From NCBI GenBank assembly GCA_029246385.1, contig JAQWNG010000015.1, positions 186,001 to 250,000 of the forward strand: a DNA stretch of 64,000 bases, written 5' to 3'. Origin of the DNA: Halioglobus sp. (GTDB lineage Bacteria > Pseudomonadota > Gammaproteobacteria > Pseudomonadales > Halieaceae). The stretch's first letter is position 1; every line of letters starts with the position of its first letter. Shown here in pieces: positions 63,429 through 64,000 of the stretch. The notes beneath the pieces are model-generated. The model ran no database searches, was not told the DNA's origin, and saw nothing but the letters and a program-made list of their open reading frames with translations. A program made the position numbers and the translations under genes.

Positions 63429-64000
63429 ATGAAGCACCTGCTCAGATATACGCTATACACCATTCTGGCCATCGTATTGGTGGCCGGTGGGTTGCTAGTT
63501 TGGCTGCGCTTTGAATTCGAGCGGGTGCAGCAGGATTCCGCTGCTCTACCTACTTGGGATCAGGTGGCAGTGCAGATTCTTCAAGAGAGCCCCCAGATAC
63601 AGCAGCCCTGCTTGCACTCTTATCCCGAAAAAAAAGCTTTCTTTGGCGACTTACATGTTCACACTGCCGCATCTTATGACGCTACTTCATTCGGTGTCAC
63701 CACCACGGTCGATGAAGCGTATAGCTTTGCCCGTGGCACGCCTATGCCTCTGCGCCTGCTCGGAGATCCGCCAGACTACCAACCACCGATGCTAACTATT
63801 GCTACACCACTAGATTTCGCAGCGGTCACCGACCATGCCGAGGCGCTCGGAGAAACCCGGTTGTGCTACACCACCGATCATCCGGCATATGCCAGTCTAG
63901 TCTGCCGCCTCTATCGAGGTGACCTGAGACTACCGGTGGATGAAAAGATGCAATCCCTCATGCGCCTTGCTAGTTTTGCCATCTTTGGGCAGGACCGCTC
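63429..64000 (+). CDS. Membrane-anchored DUF3604 protein (3' end outside window)
   Basis: The frame from the ATG at 63429 runs off the window. A single N-terminal membrane segment (about residues 8-26) is followed by a PHP-like metal motif FFGDLHVHTAASYDA (residues 71-85) and AAVTDHAEALGE, the DUF3604 family signature. The domain would sit outside the inner membrane. Enzymatic activity is unproven; histidines and aspartates suggest a metal-dependent hydrolase. The rest of the gene, several hundred codons, lies beyond position 64000. Confidence 0.85.
   Translation, partial: MKHLLRYTLYTILAIVLVAGGLLVWLRFEFERVQQDSAALPTWDQVAVQILQESPQIQQPCLHSYPEKKAFFGDLHVHTAASYDATSFGVTTTVDEAYSFARGTPMPLRLLGDPPDYQPPMLTIATPLDFAAVTDHAEALGETRLCYTTDHPAYASLVCRLYRGDLRLPVDEKMQSLMRLASFAIFGQDR

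Noticed and set aside
1-64000. tRNA, rRNA, CRISPR, insertion sequences, integrases or phage genes
   Set aside because: I looked for tRNA cloverleaf ends, repeat-spacer periodicity, inverted terminal repeats and transposase motifs and found none.

Overview
The window looks like chromosomal DNA of a heterotrophic, probably marine gammaproteobacterium. I infer this from moderate GC, dense protein coding, bacterial start and ribosome-binding-site usage, and a gene content dominated by acyl-CoA catabolism plus SprT, AcnA, FumC, a SYLF protein and GGDEF and AraC regulators. A Cellvibrionales-type lineage (Spongiibacteraceae or Halieaceae) would fit, but I saw no rRNA or marker gene that settles it. 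There is no tRNA, rRNA, CRISPR array, insertion sequence, integrase or phage gene in the window.

Layout. Positions 1-2.6 kb hold the end of a GlxA-type AraC regulator, a wrecked thiolase gene and a ribB-like gene. From 2.7 to 12.7 kb on the minus strand are a large Ntn-hydrolase acylase and an eight-gene run: two OB-fold DUF35 proteins, two SCP-x/Ltp-type thiolase homologues without the thiolase cysteine, an acyl-CoA synthetase, two crotonases and a nitroreductase. This resembles side-chain removal modules of steroid or bile-acid degraders. An intact type I extradiol ring-cleaving dioxygenase is divergent from it (13 kb). From 14 to 19 kb are a GluR0-like ligand-gated potassium channel, a stand-alone solute-binding protein, a small-molecule kinase homologue, a short-chain dehydrogenase and a SYLF protein with a clear terminator. 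From 19 to 24 kb are an orphan phosphoenolpyruvate-synthase-like phosphotransferase, a glutathione transferase and a Baeyer-Villiger-type monooxygenase.

From 24 to 33 kb a nine-gene minus-strand operon encodes acyl-CoA dehydrogenase, HSD10-like dehydrogenase, alpha-methylacyl-CoA racemase-like protein, two crotonases, a carboxyltransferase, an AraC regulator, a second dehydrogenase and a metallo-beta-lactamase-fold hydrolase. It looks like branched-chain or isoprenoid/steroid acyl-CoA breakdown. From 33 to 42 kb on the plus strand are a diguanylate cyclase, another AraC regulator and an acyl-CoA set (kinase-like protein, crotonase, thiolase, dehydrogenase, sterol-desaturase-family hydroxylase), with sprT on the minus strand. 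From 42 to 48 kb are a patatin, an iron alcohol dehydrogenase, an acyl-CoA ligase and a TesB thioesterase.

The most striking region is 47.9-55.5 kb. One tightly packed operon carries DUF1445, pxpA, pxpB, pxpC, DUF4392, a D-amino-acid transaminase, alanine racemase and an AMP-ligase. DUF1445 and DUF4392 are the two halves of the mammalian D-glutamate cyclase DGLUCY. Here they are separate proteins flanking 5-oxoprolinase. Together the genes outline a route from D-alanine and D-glutamate via 5-oxoproline to L-glutamate. The DUF1445 gene appears to carry two compensating frameshifts. The window closes with an AI-2E-type permease, a cysteine-less thiolase homologue, acnA-fumC, a glycine-zipper protein and the start of a membrane-anchored DUF3604 protein.
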